Shown here: positions 21,781 to 33,066 of the stretch, piece after piece | How the letters are laid out: every line of letters starts with the position of its first letter | Numbering within the stretch: the stretch's first letter is position 1 | Source of the DNA: Amphirosellinia nigrospora | Taxonomy: Eukaryota; Ascomycota; Sordariomycetes; Xylariales; Xylariaceae | Direction: 5' to 3' | Length of the DNA stretch: 64,000 bases | NCBI GenBank assembly: GCA_004123355.1 | Contig: SCHM01000003.1 | Span: 1,736,001 to 1,800,000, forward strand | Position numbers and translations under genes: made by a program | Notes under the pieces: generated by a model | What the model was told of the DNA's origin: nothing | Databases searched by the model: none | Seen by the model: only the letters and a program-made list of their open reading frames with translations

Positions 21781-24253
21781 TTACATGCTAATACTACTCT
21801 TCTTCGACCACTGATGCGCAATCGTCTCATTACCACGGAGTTTCTCCCGAAACAGTAGTTGCGTCATCTCCTTATAGAGATACGCATTCGCACCATTATA
21901 GCGAATCGAATGATCCGAGTCCGTGTACGTGCGCCACTGGAACTTCGAAGGGGGCACGCCCGCACCGACGAGCAGGTCGACTAGCGCCGCCGTGTTCTGG
22001 TAGTGCACGTTGTCGTCGCCGAGGCCGTGCATGATGGCGAAGCCGCCCGCGATGTTCTTGAAGCCGTCGACGTTGCGCACCGCCGTCTTGGCGTAGCCGT
22101 CGGGATTCATCTGGGATGTCTTCATATATCGCTCTGTGTACATGCTGTCGTAGAAGCGCCAGTCGCTCACGGGCGCTACGATTAGTGCTAGTGAGAAGAC
22201 TCCCGAGTCTGCTTCGACTACCTTTGAAGATAAGTACCCACCGTACGACCATCCGAAGATGCCGATGTGGTCCTTGTCGATGAAGCTATTCCGCGAGGCG
22301 AGCTCTTGCGCCGCCCAGATCTGGTCTTCGGCTTCGAACTCGCCGAGGTGGGACGCTACGAGGGATCGATAGGCTCGGCCCTGATAACCTGAGCCTCGGT
22401 TATCGACGGTGTATGTGATGTACTCCAGTTCAGGGTCTGAGGAGATGTACAAGTTCCAGCTGGGGGCGCCAAAAGTCTTGCTAACTTCCTGGGCGCCAGG
22501 GCCACCATAGGGCGTGAAGAGGACGGGGTACTTCTTGTCAGAATCGAAGTTAGGCGGAAGGACTTGCTTGACATCCATAGTATAGCCGTCAGGATGCTCT
22601 AGTTTGAAATATGTGGTATTTGGTAAGTTGTAGTCCTGGAGTTTATTCCAGAGATCCTCATTTGACGTGACAGTGCGCAAAGGCACCGTGGTATCGTTGG
22701 CAGCGTACAGCTCCTGGTAGGGTACGTCGGGACCCTGGTAGCTAAGGATGTAGTAACCACCACCCGAAGAGAAAGAAGCGCTCCAGGAAGCTGCCACCGT
22801 ATCATCGACGAGGGCCTTTTTCTCGCCGTTGGAGTAGGATACACTATAGATGTGTCTTTCCGTGCTGTCATGTTCCGTCGATGTGAAGTAGACCAATTCG
22901 CGAGATGTATCCACCTTGAGAATGCTTACGACTTCCCAGTCTCCGCTTGTGAGTGCCTTTGAACTCGAGCCATCGGCGGCGTATAGGTAGATGTGCAGCC
23001 AGCCCGATTCATCTGAGAGATCAACGTAGTAGTCGATGCTAGACCCGTTAAGAGGCCCAACATATTGTATAGCGATGTTGTTGTCAAGCCATCCGTCCGT
23101 ACCATCACGCTCTCGAACTACTTCTGTCGTAACTTCGTCGCCAACGTCAACACGAACGTGCTTCGACAAGTCCTGCACACGGTTAAATGCAGTGTATATG
23201 AAGCTATCATGGCCATCTGTCACCCATGCCAACTCTCCAATAACCAGGTCGTCTTCGTCAAACGCATCTAAAGGAATGGCTACCTTGTCGTTACTTCCGA
23301 CTGAAAGTAGGGTCAAACTAACGGTCGGGTTCTTGGTGCCAACTTTAGGGTATCGCAGATCGAGATTCTTTGGATAGACTGGGGCAATTTTCATGTTATC
23401 CATGAAATATGGAACGGTGAAAGTCTCGACGCCAGTCTCATTGGAACCAAGGTATGCGAGCTTCTCGCCATCGGGCGACCACCAGAGAGCCGAGCGGCTG
23501 CCAAAGATTTCCTCTTCATATACCCAGTCAGGGACTCCGTTAAACATATCGGGAGAACCATCATCTGTGATCTGGGAGATGGTGCCATTTAAGCTTATGA
23601 AGAGATTGTTATCGCGAACGAATGCGATCGCGCCGCCGACAGGAGCGAATTCAGCGTATTGTATATCACCAACTTGGTCATCGACCAATGGGGTGACCTT
23701 GCCCGAAGCGAGATCCAGGACCGAGTAATCTGCAAAGTACGAGTGGCGATACTGTTTCGTGTAATTGGTAGCAAAGAGAACCTTCGATAAGTCCGGGTGA
23801 ATCCAGTATTCCCAAAGTCCGTCGGGGATTACGTCGGCAGAGACGAATGTTGAAGACTCGCCCGTGACAAAGTTTTCAAGTACCAGGGCACCATCATCCG
23901 CTTGGTAGATCTTAAGAAGCCGGGAGTTAGCCATCGGCACTCATGATCAGGTCCTAAATTGATTAAACATCTTCCAGCACCATACATGAAAGTTAAACCA
24001 TGTGATGGTATTTCAATGGAGCACAAAAAGTACTATCGCCTCCTCAAACACTTACATATTGGCCATCCTCACCGCCAGAGAGCCAGCTGACCGAGATGCT
24101 GCTAGAGCGAAATTGGTTATTCACGTATGTCTCATTCATGTAAGAATCTTGTCACCATTCCCAGTGGGTTGATGGGCTGTCGTGAAGGCTCAATGGCTAG
24201 GCCGTGGACTGAAGCAGTGCCAGGCACTCAATTAGACGATGTGAGAGCTTCAT
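21781..24253 (-). CDS. DPP4: secreted dipeptidyl-peptidase IV (S9B)
   Basis: The main exon (stop at 21781, frame open to 23940) encodes about 719 residues: an eight-bladed beta-propeller ([52 protein letters not shown] with the substrate-binding EE pair) and an alpha/beta hydrolase domain with nucleophile Ser in GWSYGGY, Asp in [11 protein letters not shown] and His in [11 protein letters not shown]. Upstream exon pieces encode the N-terminus: ATG at 24253 ([18 protein letters not shown]) as signal peptide, then [20 protein letters not shown] before a GTAAGT donor near 24053. One or two frame changes occur in this short N-terminal part. The enzyme removes X-Pro/X-Ala dipeptides from peptides outside the cell. 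Close in design to the secreted Aspergillus DppIV. Confidence 0.92.
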
Positions 24254-24378
24254 CATGAGCTGCTTGACCCTGCGGCTTGACCTATGGCAAGGTAGAGCTC
24301 AACCCAATTCAGAGCACGATGAATGCCAAGATAGAACAAAAAGCAGGAGAAGGAAATGAGAGGGACCTGGCTGCCTTG

Positions 24379-24387
24379 ATTATATAG
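24379..24387 (-). promoter_or_regulatory. TATA box of DPP4
   Basis: Coding strand TATATAATC about 130 nt before the ATG at 24253. Confidence 0.5.
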
Positions 24388-25661
24388 GGATCCGATTTTT
24401 AATCTCAACACAGCTTATCCTCCGGCGCGCTATCAGATTGCCTAGATGAAGGTCTGTATCGCTAATAGTGCTTGGCTATGAGCATATCAGATCTGCAGCG
24501 GGAATATTTGGAGAGGTCTCCAATGGCTGTCATCTTAGATGCTTAGAAGAAGCAGCCGCCTTCCTGTAGAGGAAAGCTCAGGCCTTTCCCGGTTGACTTG
24601 GCATCGGCCATGATTGGCATGTTGATGTTGCATCAAAGCGAAATTGTGCTCTTGGCGAACAATACCAAGAACTGTGACCAAGGGCAGTTTAGGTTGAGAG
24701 TTCGTTAGAATTGCAGTGATAAAGGTTGGCCATACTGAGTTGATGTTCCGTCATCGGGTGTCTATAGGTTACGATTTATTACATGTAAAAACGTGAAGGC
24801 CTTTGAGGCTCTTTACGCAAAATAAAACTGCCGAGCCAGGGATGGAATGGTATAAGCGGTTTATCTAACTAATCTCATTAGTGCCCCCAGATCTGACCCA
24901 GATCTCCAATCGCGACAGACTTGATGTAAGACGGTGGATGAGAAGTAACGTCAATCTCTTCCTTTCAGTCCGTATTGTGAATCTCATGAAAGCGAGAAAT
25001 ACGTGAATGAGTGCATCGATAAAACAATTGAATTTTTTTTTTCGCTAAATTGGAAGAACCACTCTCCCGGGCAACATACAAATAATTCACATTTCAACCA
25101 TTCCATACTTGTGCTATCAATTCAATCCACAGCTCTGCCATGACAACGACAAAATAGAGCACGATTCTTATTACCTGTTTGATTATCCTCTGTACATATT
25201 TCTGGCCCATGCAGATAGATATCTAGGCCCCGAAATACCGTCCAACAGTTATCACTCGCATAACACAACCTTCGTGTTATGACATCATCGGGGAGGCATA
25301 AGGCATTTTAACAGTGCTGAGCACTTACAGTGAGCGCTGAGCCCCAATACAAAGGCGCTATATGCTACCCGGATATCGCTGGAGCCCAGTCCGCTCGGCA
25401 TTAGAATTTCCGCCTTACGGAATTTGGAGTTTGCCCCTCTTTGAGGTATCTTTAGGGTGAGCCTGCAATAGCCGTCGCTTTCCAGCATCGTTACAATGTC
25501 CATGATTAATAATTCCTTTTTATTGTAATGAGAAATTCATTCTCCAAGATGGCAATGCTTGATTTGCTTCTATTCGTCCCGAAATACTTGTTGATTGAAC
25601 AAGACTATCCACCTTGAAGCTCGAAGTATTCTCTTCTCATACTAAACACACAATCGTCACA
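24388..25661. other. intergenic region between divergent genes
   Basis: Shared upstream DNA of DPP4 (minus) and the homogentisate dioxygenase gene (plus). A 72-codon minus frame at 25285-25503 has no recognisable feature. Nothing else supported. Confidence 0.4.
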
Positions 25662-27080
25662 ATGCCGTCACAACCTTCGAGCTCCCCGAGCGACACAAGT
25701 ATCAGAATGGCTTTGGGTCCTATTTTGAGTAGGCTACCCTTCACCCGGAGAATCCGATGTGCCACATGCTTACCTGATCAGAACCGAAGCTGTCGTAGGG
25801 GCGCTGCCCATCGGCCAGAACTCGCCGCAGAAGCCCCCATACGGACTCTATGCCGAGAAGCTCTCGGGCACAGCCTTCACGGCACCAAGACACGAGAATC
25901 AACAATCATGGCTATACCGGATACTGCCGTCCTGTGCTCACCACCATTCGCTTCCGTAGCCGACGACCTTTCAAGTCGGACAAGCCGAGCGACCCGCGAG
26001 ACTCGAGTACATTCCCAACCAGCTACGATGGGACCCCTTCGACCATGACACCGAGACTGACTTCGTGTCTGGGATCCGCCTCGTTGCAGGCGCCGGCGAC
26101 CCTACTCTGAAACAGGGTATCGGCATCTACATATACTCTGCTGGCAAATCGATGGATGAACACTCCGCTTCTACTCGGCCGACGGAGATCTGTTGATCGT
26201 ACCGCAAGAGGGCACCCTCGACAATCAGGACAGAGCTGGGATGGCTCCTTGTCCGGCCTATGGAGATATGTGTCATCCACGCGGCATCAAGTATCAGGTC
26301 CATCTACCGTCCGGCCCAGCACGGGGCTATGCTCTGGAATGTGTATCAGGGACACTTCACCCTTCCGGAATTGGGTCCCATTGGTTCCAACTGTCTCGCC
26401 AACGCTCGTGATTTCCAGGCCCCTGTGGCCTCCTTTCTCGAGGACTATGGTGCCACTGCTTCAGAGGGACCAAATACTTACACAATCACCGTCAAGTTCA
26501 ATAATTCGCTATTTCAGACCAAGCAGCCCCATACGCCATTTGATGTCGTAGCATGGCACGGGAACTACTATCCTTATAAGTACGATCTCGGCCGGTTCAA
26601 CACCATCGGCTCCATCTCGTACGATCATCCGGATCCGTCTATTTTCACGGTGCTGTCGGCCCTATCAGACCATCCAGGGACCGCGATCGCGGATTTCGTC
26701 ATCTTCCCGCCCCGCTGGCTGTCGCTGAAAGGTACGTTCCGTCCGCCATGGTACCACCGGAACACCATGTCTGAATTCATGGGCCTAATCGCGGGTGATT
26801 ACGATGCAAAGAAGGGGGCAGGGGGGATTCATGCCTGGGGGTGCCAGCTTACACAACGTGATGAGCGGCATGGGCCCGACGCCAGCAGCTTTGAGGGCGC
26901 GAGCAATGCGGAACTGAAGCCGACCATGGTAGGCAAGGGGAGTTGCGCATTTATGTTGAGAGCTGCCTGATGGTCGGTGTCACGGAATGGGGCCTCAAGA
27001 TGTGCAGAAAGGTGCAGGAGGGCTATAGCGATGAGAGCTGGGGTGGTGTCAAGGTCCATTGGAAACGACCAGAACAATGA
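25662..27080 (+). CDS. hmgA: homogentisate 1,2-dioxygenase, frame-disrupted
   Basis: Opens ring-cleaving step three of tyrosine breakdown (homogentisate to maleylacetoacetate, Fe(II) enzyme). Family signatures in order: [11 protein letters not shown], a 53-nt intron (25729-25781, GTAGGC...TCAG), [20 protein letters not shown] with [12 protein letters not shown]-like continuation, [100 protein letters not shown] and GGASLHN followed by [18 protein letters not shown]. The iron ligands (His in YHRN, Glu in SEFMG, His in SLHN) are present. The frame changes at least seven times, mostly explained by single missing bases; the last, in ATGTTGAG near 26955, precedes [19 protein letters not shown]. 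It is either a pseudogene or a correct gene in poor sequence. Confidence 0.85.
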
Positions 27081-27928
27081 TACCCCGACTTTATGAAATA
27101 ACCATATCTAGTGTATTTAAATTGACAATTAATTCCTTCACCATCCGCTCGAACGAATCCGACTAATCTATAATAGAAACGTTCATAATGCAATCATAAA
27201 ACGCATAGCTTTTAAGCGTACTCGAAGAGGCCGTTGAAGCGCCAACGTACCAGCCTCATTTCCCAGCGCCCCCACATAGGCAAATTTGAGGTCAGCCATA
27301 CATACATCTCCCATCCCAAAAAGCATTCGAACTATCGCGCTCCGACCGACTGATCCACAATACACAATAGCCCTCTTATTTTCGGCCGGCTGACTGTACC
27401 CCCGACTCCGACCCCGATCCCCTCTTCTCCACATGATGTAATAGACACGCCGAAACCAGATCCACCTCGATCTTGTCGATGGACGGGCCCGTGAGCTAGA
27501 GATTACTTCAGTGAGGTACTGTATAAGACATGGCAAGTCCCAAGCCACCGTTCGTTCTTGGTAGGTTCATAGATAGCTTCATAGGCACCACTATGAGGTC
27601 CTGGTGACGGAGAACGATATACCGCCTTCAACGGGGCTATCAGATAGGCGAATTAGTCTAGGGGAGTGTTCTAATTGCATCTAAATACCCGCGCAGCGAC
27701 CGATAAGGGAGTAGTCTTGTTTTTTTGTCAGCCGGTTCATCTCCCGGTTTATAACCACATCGGCCGAAGTTACTCTGTCCGATCACCTAGGGACATTTGT
27801 CCGAAAGAGCTGAATCCGATCTTATATACTCGCCTGCTTGCCGGAGAGGGGCTGGTGTTTCTTGGTACTACTCATCGACGAATCATACATTTTTCATTAC
27901 TAAGAAACGGCGAGAAGAAGACGTGATT
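27081..27928. other. spacer
   Basis: No gene supported. A 121-codon minus-strand frame at 27183-27548 lacks domain or leader. Confidence 0.4.
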
Positions 27929-29528
27929 ATGCCTCTGAAAGTCCTCATCATCGGCGCCGGCGTCTGCGGCCCGGCATTCGCGACTATGCTGCGGCGCACT
28001 GATCCTGACGTGCAGAGGTATGAGATCACTGTTATCGAGAGGGCTCCCAAGCTCCGCGAATCGGGCCTGCAGATCGATATTAGGGCGCAAGGATTTCAGT
28101 TGTGCGGAAAATGGGTGTAAGTGGTTTTTATTTTCCTTCCCTCAGAATTGTTTTTTTATTGGTCGCTATTGTTAGGGGCGTAGAGCAGGAAACGAAAGAC
28201 GTGAACATGGCCTACTCATATCTATGATGTCTGTTTCTTGTCATGGTTCATCTCTTATACTATTACGCCTATAGATTCGCCACGGTACAAAACTGCCGAT
28301 ATCTCCTTAGAGTCTTAGTCTCACTTACCTAATCCAACAAAAGTACTAACTGCGATATCTTCCTCATGATGTAGTGATTGACACCCTCCGCAAGCGCTCG
28401 GTGCCTGAGCCCGGCGTAAGCTGGGTAGACGGACAGGGCCAGTCTTTTGCGACGTTCGGCAAAAATGACTCCGGCCACGGCGCTCAGGCCATGACGAGCG
28501 AGTACGAGGTGATGCGGGGTGATCTAGTCGACATATTCTACCGGACGAGCCTCGGGCTCAACCCGGAGGACAAGACGAAGAACACCGCCGTAGAGCATGT
28601 CGGCGCCGGCGTGCGGTACGAATTCGGCACCACCGTAACAGATATCTCGCAGCAAGGCGACGAAGCCGTGAGCGTGACGTTCTCCAACGGAAAGCGAGGG
28701 ACTTATGACCTAGTCGTAGGCGCAGACGGACAGTCCTCGCGCACGCGCCGCGCCGTCTTTAATCCGTCTGACACCAGCTTCCACCCGCTGGGCCTCTACA
28801 CGGCATACTACCTCATACCGCGCACGGCGCAGGACGACGGGTGGATGACGTGGCACCAGGTGCCGGGGCGGCGGGGCGTGGTCACGCGCTCGGCAGAGAG
28901 CACGAAGCCGACGCAGGTGTACATGTCGGTGAAGACCTCGCGGGCCGAAGACGCGTACGGGGTCGTCTCCGCAGTCCTCAAGTCCCCCTTTTCCTCGCCC
29001 ACGGCCATCGCGGAGCAGAAGGAGACCTTCGCCGCGGCGTTCGACAACACCCCGAGCTGGCGTGTGCCCGAGCTCGTGGATGCGCTGAGGAACCGTACCT
29101 CTGACGATGACTTTTACGCGACCGAGATCGCGCAGGTGAAGTGTGAGAAGTTGGTCTCGGGCCGTGTCGTCCTGCTTGGTGATGCAGGGTATTGCCCCGC
29201 CCCGGTCACGGGGATGGGGACTACGCTTTCGCTCACGGGGGCGTATATCCTCGCGGGCGAGCTCTCGCGCCATGCGGAGGGGGATGTCCCTGCCGCGTTG
29301 AAGGCATATGAGGAGAATGTCCGGCCGTATGTGAAGGAGGCGCAGAAGCTTGCCCCGGGCAACCCGGGCGCAATATTTGCTGAGACCGCGTGGGGAGTGT
29401 GGTTTGTCGCGACGTTCGTCTGGCTCATGGCGAAGTTGAGGGTTGTCGATATTGCATTTAGGCTTATGCCTGAGGATAAGGGTGGGCTGAAGATTCCTGA
29501 GTATCCGGAGTTGAGTCTGGAGGGTTGA
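27929..29528 (+). CDS. FAD-dependent monooxygenase
   Basis: Exon 1 (27929-28114) begins MPLKVLIIGAGVCGPAFATM, the GxGxxG dinucleotide fold. A 260-nt intron (28115-28374, with CTAAC branch and TAG end) leads to exon 2 (28375-29528), which holds the DG motif (DLVVGADGQSSRTRRAVF) and the GD motif (GRVVLLGDAGYCPAPVTGMG) of the class A flavin monooxygenases, plus a hydrophobic C-terminal segment (AWGVWFVATFVWLMAKL). One missing base is implied in exon 1 near 28093; with it the product is 446 residues. It resembles the TetX/phenol-hydroxylase superfamily of single-component FAD enzymes. Its place between homogentisate dioxygenase and other catabolic genes suggests hydroxylation of an aromatic or polyketide substrate, which is inference. 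Exon 2 is markedly GC-rich. Confidence 0.9.
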
Positions 29529-30010
29529 TGGTTCGATACTGGAATGTTTGGGCTCAGTTTCTTGGCTGCTGGGTGTTGTGCGGTGATAGCTTTATAATAC
29601 TCCTCTCTCGTAGACTATACCAATTCTACAACTGACATTCTCTTCGTTTAATAATTCATGCAACTCAAATGAACATCAAAGACGTTCGAACAACTGTCGG
29701 GTTGTCACAAGCAAGCCATTACATCGTAATATAATTTCGACATCAAGACGTAAAGTGCTAGACTGCATATAAACAAGCCGCTTGCTTTACCGAAGAACAT
29801 AATCCCTGAGACTCAAGCCCAGAGTATATGTGTCCAACGTCAACACTCCAAGGACTCCAAACCCCCATTTGGACGCCGTGCGCAGTGCTAACCCCTTTTC
29901 AATGCTGCCTATAAATAAAAAAAGACACAAAAGCCCTACCAACTCCTAACCCTAAACACCACCCAATGCAAAAGCTTTACTCAACCCCCTGCAAAGCTTA
30001 CTCAACCCCT
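29529..30010. other. convergent 3' region
   Basis: AT-rich 3' flanks with CAAAGCTTACTCAACCCC repeated twice in tandem around 29970-30010. No gene. Confidence 0.4.
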
Positions 30011-31250
30011 TCAGCCTCTTGTGACACAAAAGCTCATCTTCCTCAACGAACTCTCAACGCCGCCCGCGCCCGTCTCGATCTTCTCCGTCGGCTCCATCCT
30101 CACCTTCCACCTCGTGCCGGTGAGCTGCCCAACCTCGTCCCAGAGCCGCTGCCAGCTATCCTCATTATGCAAGTACACCTTGTCGCTGCCGGCCTTCCCA
30201 TTATCCCGCGGCACCATAGTGCCGACCTGGCGGCCGAAGAGCATGACGTCGGGGCGATCCGGGTTCAGGAAGCGCACCATGCGCGTGGCGGCGCGGACTT
30301 GGTCGGCCATGTGAACAGGTGGAAGAAGCTCGTGGCGTGGATGAAGGTCATTTTTCCGTCGAGGACATGTAGTGCATCGCTTTCCTCGCTGTGATCCGCA
30401 CCCTGATTCTGGTTCTGATGAAGAATATCCCCAATCACGAAACGCCCCTTAAACTTGCCCCTGTCGCGAAACAGGTCGTACCCAATGTCGAGAAAGCGGG
30501 GCTCGACGTCGGTGCCGTACAGTCGGGAGGAGTTGACGCCGTCGAAGGCGAGCTTCCGCAGCACCTGGCCCACACAACACCCGACGTCTAGAAACCGCGT
30601 GTCGTCGTCTCTCGTCTGCGCTTGCAGCAGCCGGAATAAGGCGACCTGGTAGTATGCGTCGGCGGCGAAGTCCAGTGATGCGAAGCGGAAGCGGCCGACG
30701 CAGGCGTAGGGATAGACGTCCCAGAGCTTGTCGCGCTATAAGTTGTCGGCGAGGTGTTAGTGACGGGTGTGAGATTTTAGGGTTTGTTAGTAATCCCATC
30801 TGTCGGGCCCGTGTCACGTTTAGATTCCTGGCGGGCCTGGGGAAATGAATGTATGACATGTATGACATGCTATCCATAAAAGCCACCGTCTCTTTCAATT
30901 GGTAGACGGCACAGGTATGCACGTAATGTTGCACGGACTAACGAACGACACAATTGAAAGTTGTTACGTACCATTTGGTAGACATGTCTGTCGACGTCGT
31001 TGGGCGGGATGCCGCTATACTGTTCTAGTAGGGCCCTAGCCGGCTCTACGTCCGCTGGGAGGGTGTGCATGTACCTCCCGCCGGCCGATACCACGGCGCC
31101 CCCAGCTCCGTTAGCTCTGTTGGTATCCGTCGTGGGCGATGCAGGCGGCGTCGAAGTGCGATAGTCGAGGTCATAACCCGCGAACCGCAGAGCCGATAAA
31201 AGCAAGCTGTTCCCCCTGCCGGGTCGACCGGCGGACCTCTCGACGGCCAT
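30011..31250 (-). CDS. trt5-like SAM-dependent methyltransferase
   Basis: Exon 1 (31250-30972) and exon 2 (30735-30011) flank a 236-nt intron (GTACGT...TTATAG). Exon 2 opens with RDKLWDVYPYACVGRFRFAS, then has the SAM-binding motif TRFLDVGCCVGQVLRKLAFD, GTDVEPRFLDIGYDLFRDRG, FVIGDILH, HATSFFHLFTW and MLFGRQVGTMVP. This order is that of the fungal methyltransferases related to terretonin Trt5 and austinol AusD, which methylate meroterpenoid carboxylates. A missing G beside TGG (about 30303) breaks the frame before the last 100 residues. The start at 31250 directly follows a TTTATAG, so an extra upstream exon is possible. In other clusters these enzymes act in secondary metabolism. Confidence 0.8.
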
Positions 31251-32295
31251 CTATAAATATATAAATAATGCTTAGTTGATCATCCACGGTCGACTTGGCT
31301 AGGCTTGGCTCGGCTTGTGCGGGCGGCAAAACCAACCCCGATCTACTGTTTGTAGAATGCGCGTGGGAGTAGTGCTTTTCCCATGGGTGCTGCCGTCTTT
31401 AGAGAGATTGTTAGTCCCCCTCCCAAAGTCTGGCGATGGTGGCCCTAGTATATATCTCACGATGGCGGAATACGGTGTAAGCGGTAGATGGGTTAGGCAA
31501 GTTAGGCAAGTGCGAAGTATTAGTGTAGGTTAGGTTAGGTTAGTTAAGGTTATTCGGTCAGCATTGCCCGATGGGGCCACGATATATATCTTTGTGGCAC
31601 GTCAGGCGATAGGGATCCCGGGAATCCCTCGATTACCAATGGAAGGGAGAAGGGGATAATTAATCATCCAGCAGTATGTACATATATAGTGGAGGGGCCA
31701 AGACAGCGTAGCATCACATCACTGTAATGAGATTGTCTCGCAATCATCGTTTTAGTGGATATCTCGGGGTCCGAAACGTAGGTCTTTCCTAGTCTTTCCC
31801 TTGGTGCGGTGTACGGCCGAAGTATCAATTTGAACTGCTTTGTCTCGATCCCGACCGTACTCATTTCGTCATAGTGCACGACTGGCCAGACTGAGCACGG
31901 CGGCTTAGCTGCATAGGGTCCCAGTCTTGCCATGTGTGAAAGGGGGTCTCTAACGTCTCTAACCGTTCCAGAGCAACTCAACGGAGGTATCCGGAAACAC
32001 GCTTATTAATGGCTTGCCCTATGAATTATGAATTACTTCTAGAACACTAACTATAATAATTACCTACCATGAACAGTCTCCTACCCGCCTTCATCCCATT
32101 CCATAATAGGCTGCTTCTATGTCTAGCCTTGCCTAAGCGCCGAGGTTTCTTCAATGTGTTTTCTTCGAGGCCTACCTAGTCTAGGCTCTCCAAACCTCTT
32201 ATTCAACTTGACAAAATAGCCAAATGACAGCATACCAACCTCGGTTGCATGTCAGCCTCCCAACGAACCCCCACATCCCGGAGAATATGTCACGG
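31251..32295. other. spacer
   Basis: No gene supported. Contains tandem GTTAGGCAA and TAGGT motifs around 31490-31545. Confidence 0.4.
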
Positions 32296-32300
32296 GATGG

Positions 32301-32431
32301 AGTGGGCAGGTACTACCACCGTATGGGAAGGAACTGTGTGTACGGACTACATAAGGAAATTCTGGGCGTCCCCCCTGTAGCAGACCTCCGTTTCTTCTAC
32401 ATATCAATATACTCTGTCAAACCACTTTTCT
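32301..32431. repeat. left terminal direct repeat
   Basis: 131 bp, preceded by GATGG; C6 in the internal C run. Confidence 0.85.
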
Positions 32432-32929
32432 GGTGTCCTCGGTGAGGCAGCTCAACGCACCTCGGCCTTTGGATTATGCCCTCAATTTTGTCATCTAATT
32501 GACCAATTCACCTTTACGTCCTTGAATGGTGCTGATACCTACAATGACGACTGTACAACCACAACCTCCGCGGCCTCGCTGTTGGCGATGATCTGCACTA
32601 CACTACATTACGACTTACGGACCGTCCGCCGGTGCCCAGAGTGGCTACACCCTATAACACACACGTACTACGCCTTGCCTCGACTTCACTTTTTTTACTC
32701 TGTTGGACGTGGTTCCATTGTGCAAGATGCACCTATTTGGCCTCCCTTTCATCGGCTCTCCCGAATCGCCTGTGGGCAGGAGAAATTGGACTGGGTTAGG
32801 GCGGTATTTTTCCCTTTGATTTTTTGACCTGGAAGTGCGAGATGTCGACGGGTACGGAGGTGGCTTTGGTATTTGTGATTGTGATGGCTTCATTCTATCG
32901 CCGGGGGCGGCTCTTTTTGCCCTGGGAGT

Positions 32930-33061
32930 AGTGGGCAGGTACTACCACCGTATGGGAAGGAACTGTGTGTACGGACTACATAAGGAAATTCTGGGCGTCC
33001 CCCCCTGTAGCAGACCTCCGTTTCTTCTACATATCAATATACTCTGTCAAACCACTTTTCT
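32930..33061. repeat. right terminal direct repeat
   Basis: 132 bp, followed by GATGG; C7 in the internal C run, otherwise identical to the left copy. Confidence 0.85.
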
Positions 33062-33066
33062 GATGG

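Larger units (their letters stand above)
32301..33061. mobile_element. miniature LTR-type (TRIM-like) element
   Basis: A 761-bp unit bounded by 131/132-bp direct repeats (32301-32431 and 32930-33061) that are identical except for one C in a C6/C7 run. The unit is flanked on both sides by the 5-bp duplication GATGG (32296-32300 and 33062-33066). Both repeats begin AGTGGGCAGG and end CACTTTTCT. The 498-bp interior has no coding capacity. These are the features of a terminal-repeat retrotransposon in miniature. No convincing primer-binding site: a TGG overlaps the last repeat base at 32431. Confidence 0.6.

Noticed and set aside
25285-25503. 72-codon minus-strand frame upstream of the dioxygenase
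   Set aside because: No recognisable features; lies in the intergenic region between divergent genes.
27183-27548. 121-codon minus-strand frame
   Set aside because: Arg-rich, no domain, no leader; probably chance.
28710-29273. 187-codon minus-strand frame
   Set aside because: Antisense shadow of the GC-rich FAD monooxygenase exon.
31520-31545. TAGGT tandem copies resembling telomeric repeat
   Set aside because: Only three or four units, internal, and not the fungal TTAGGG unit.
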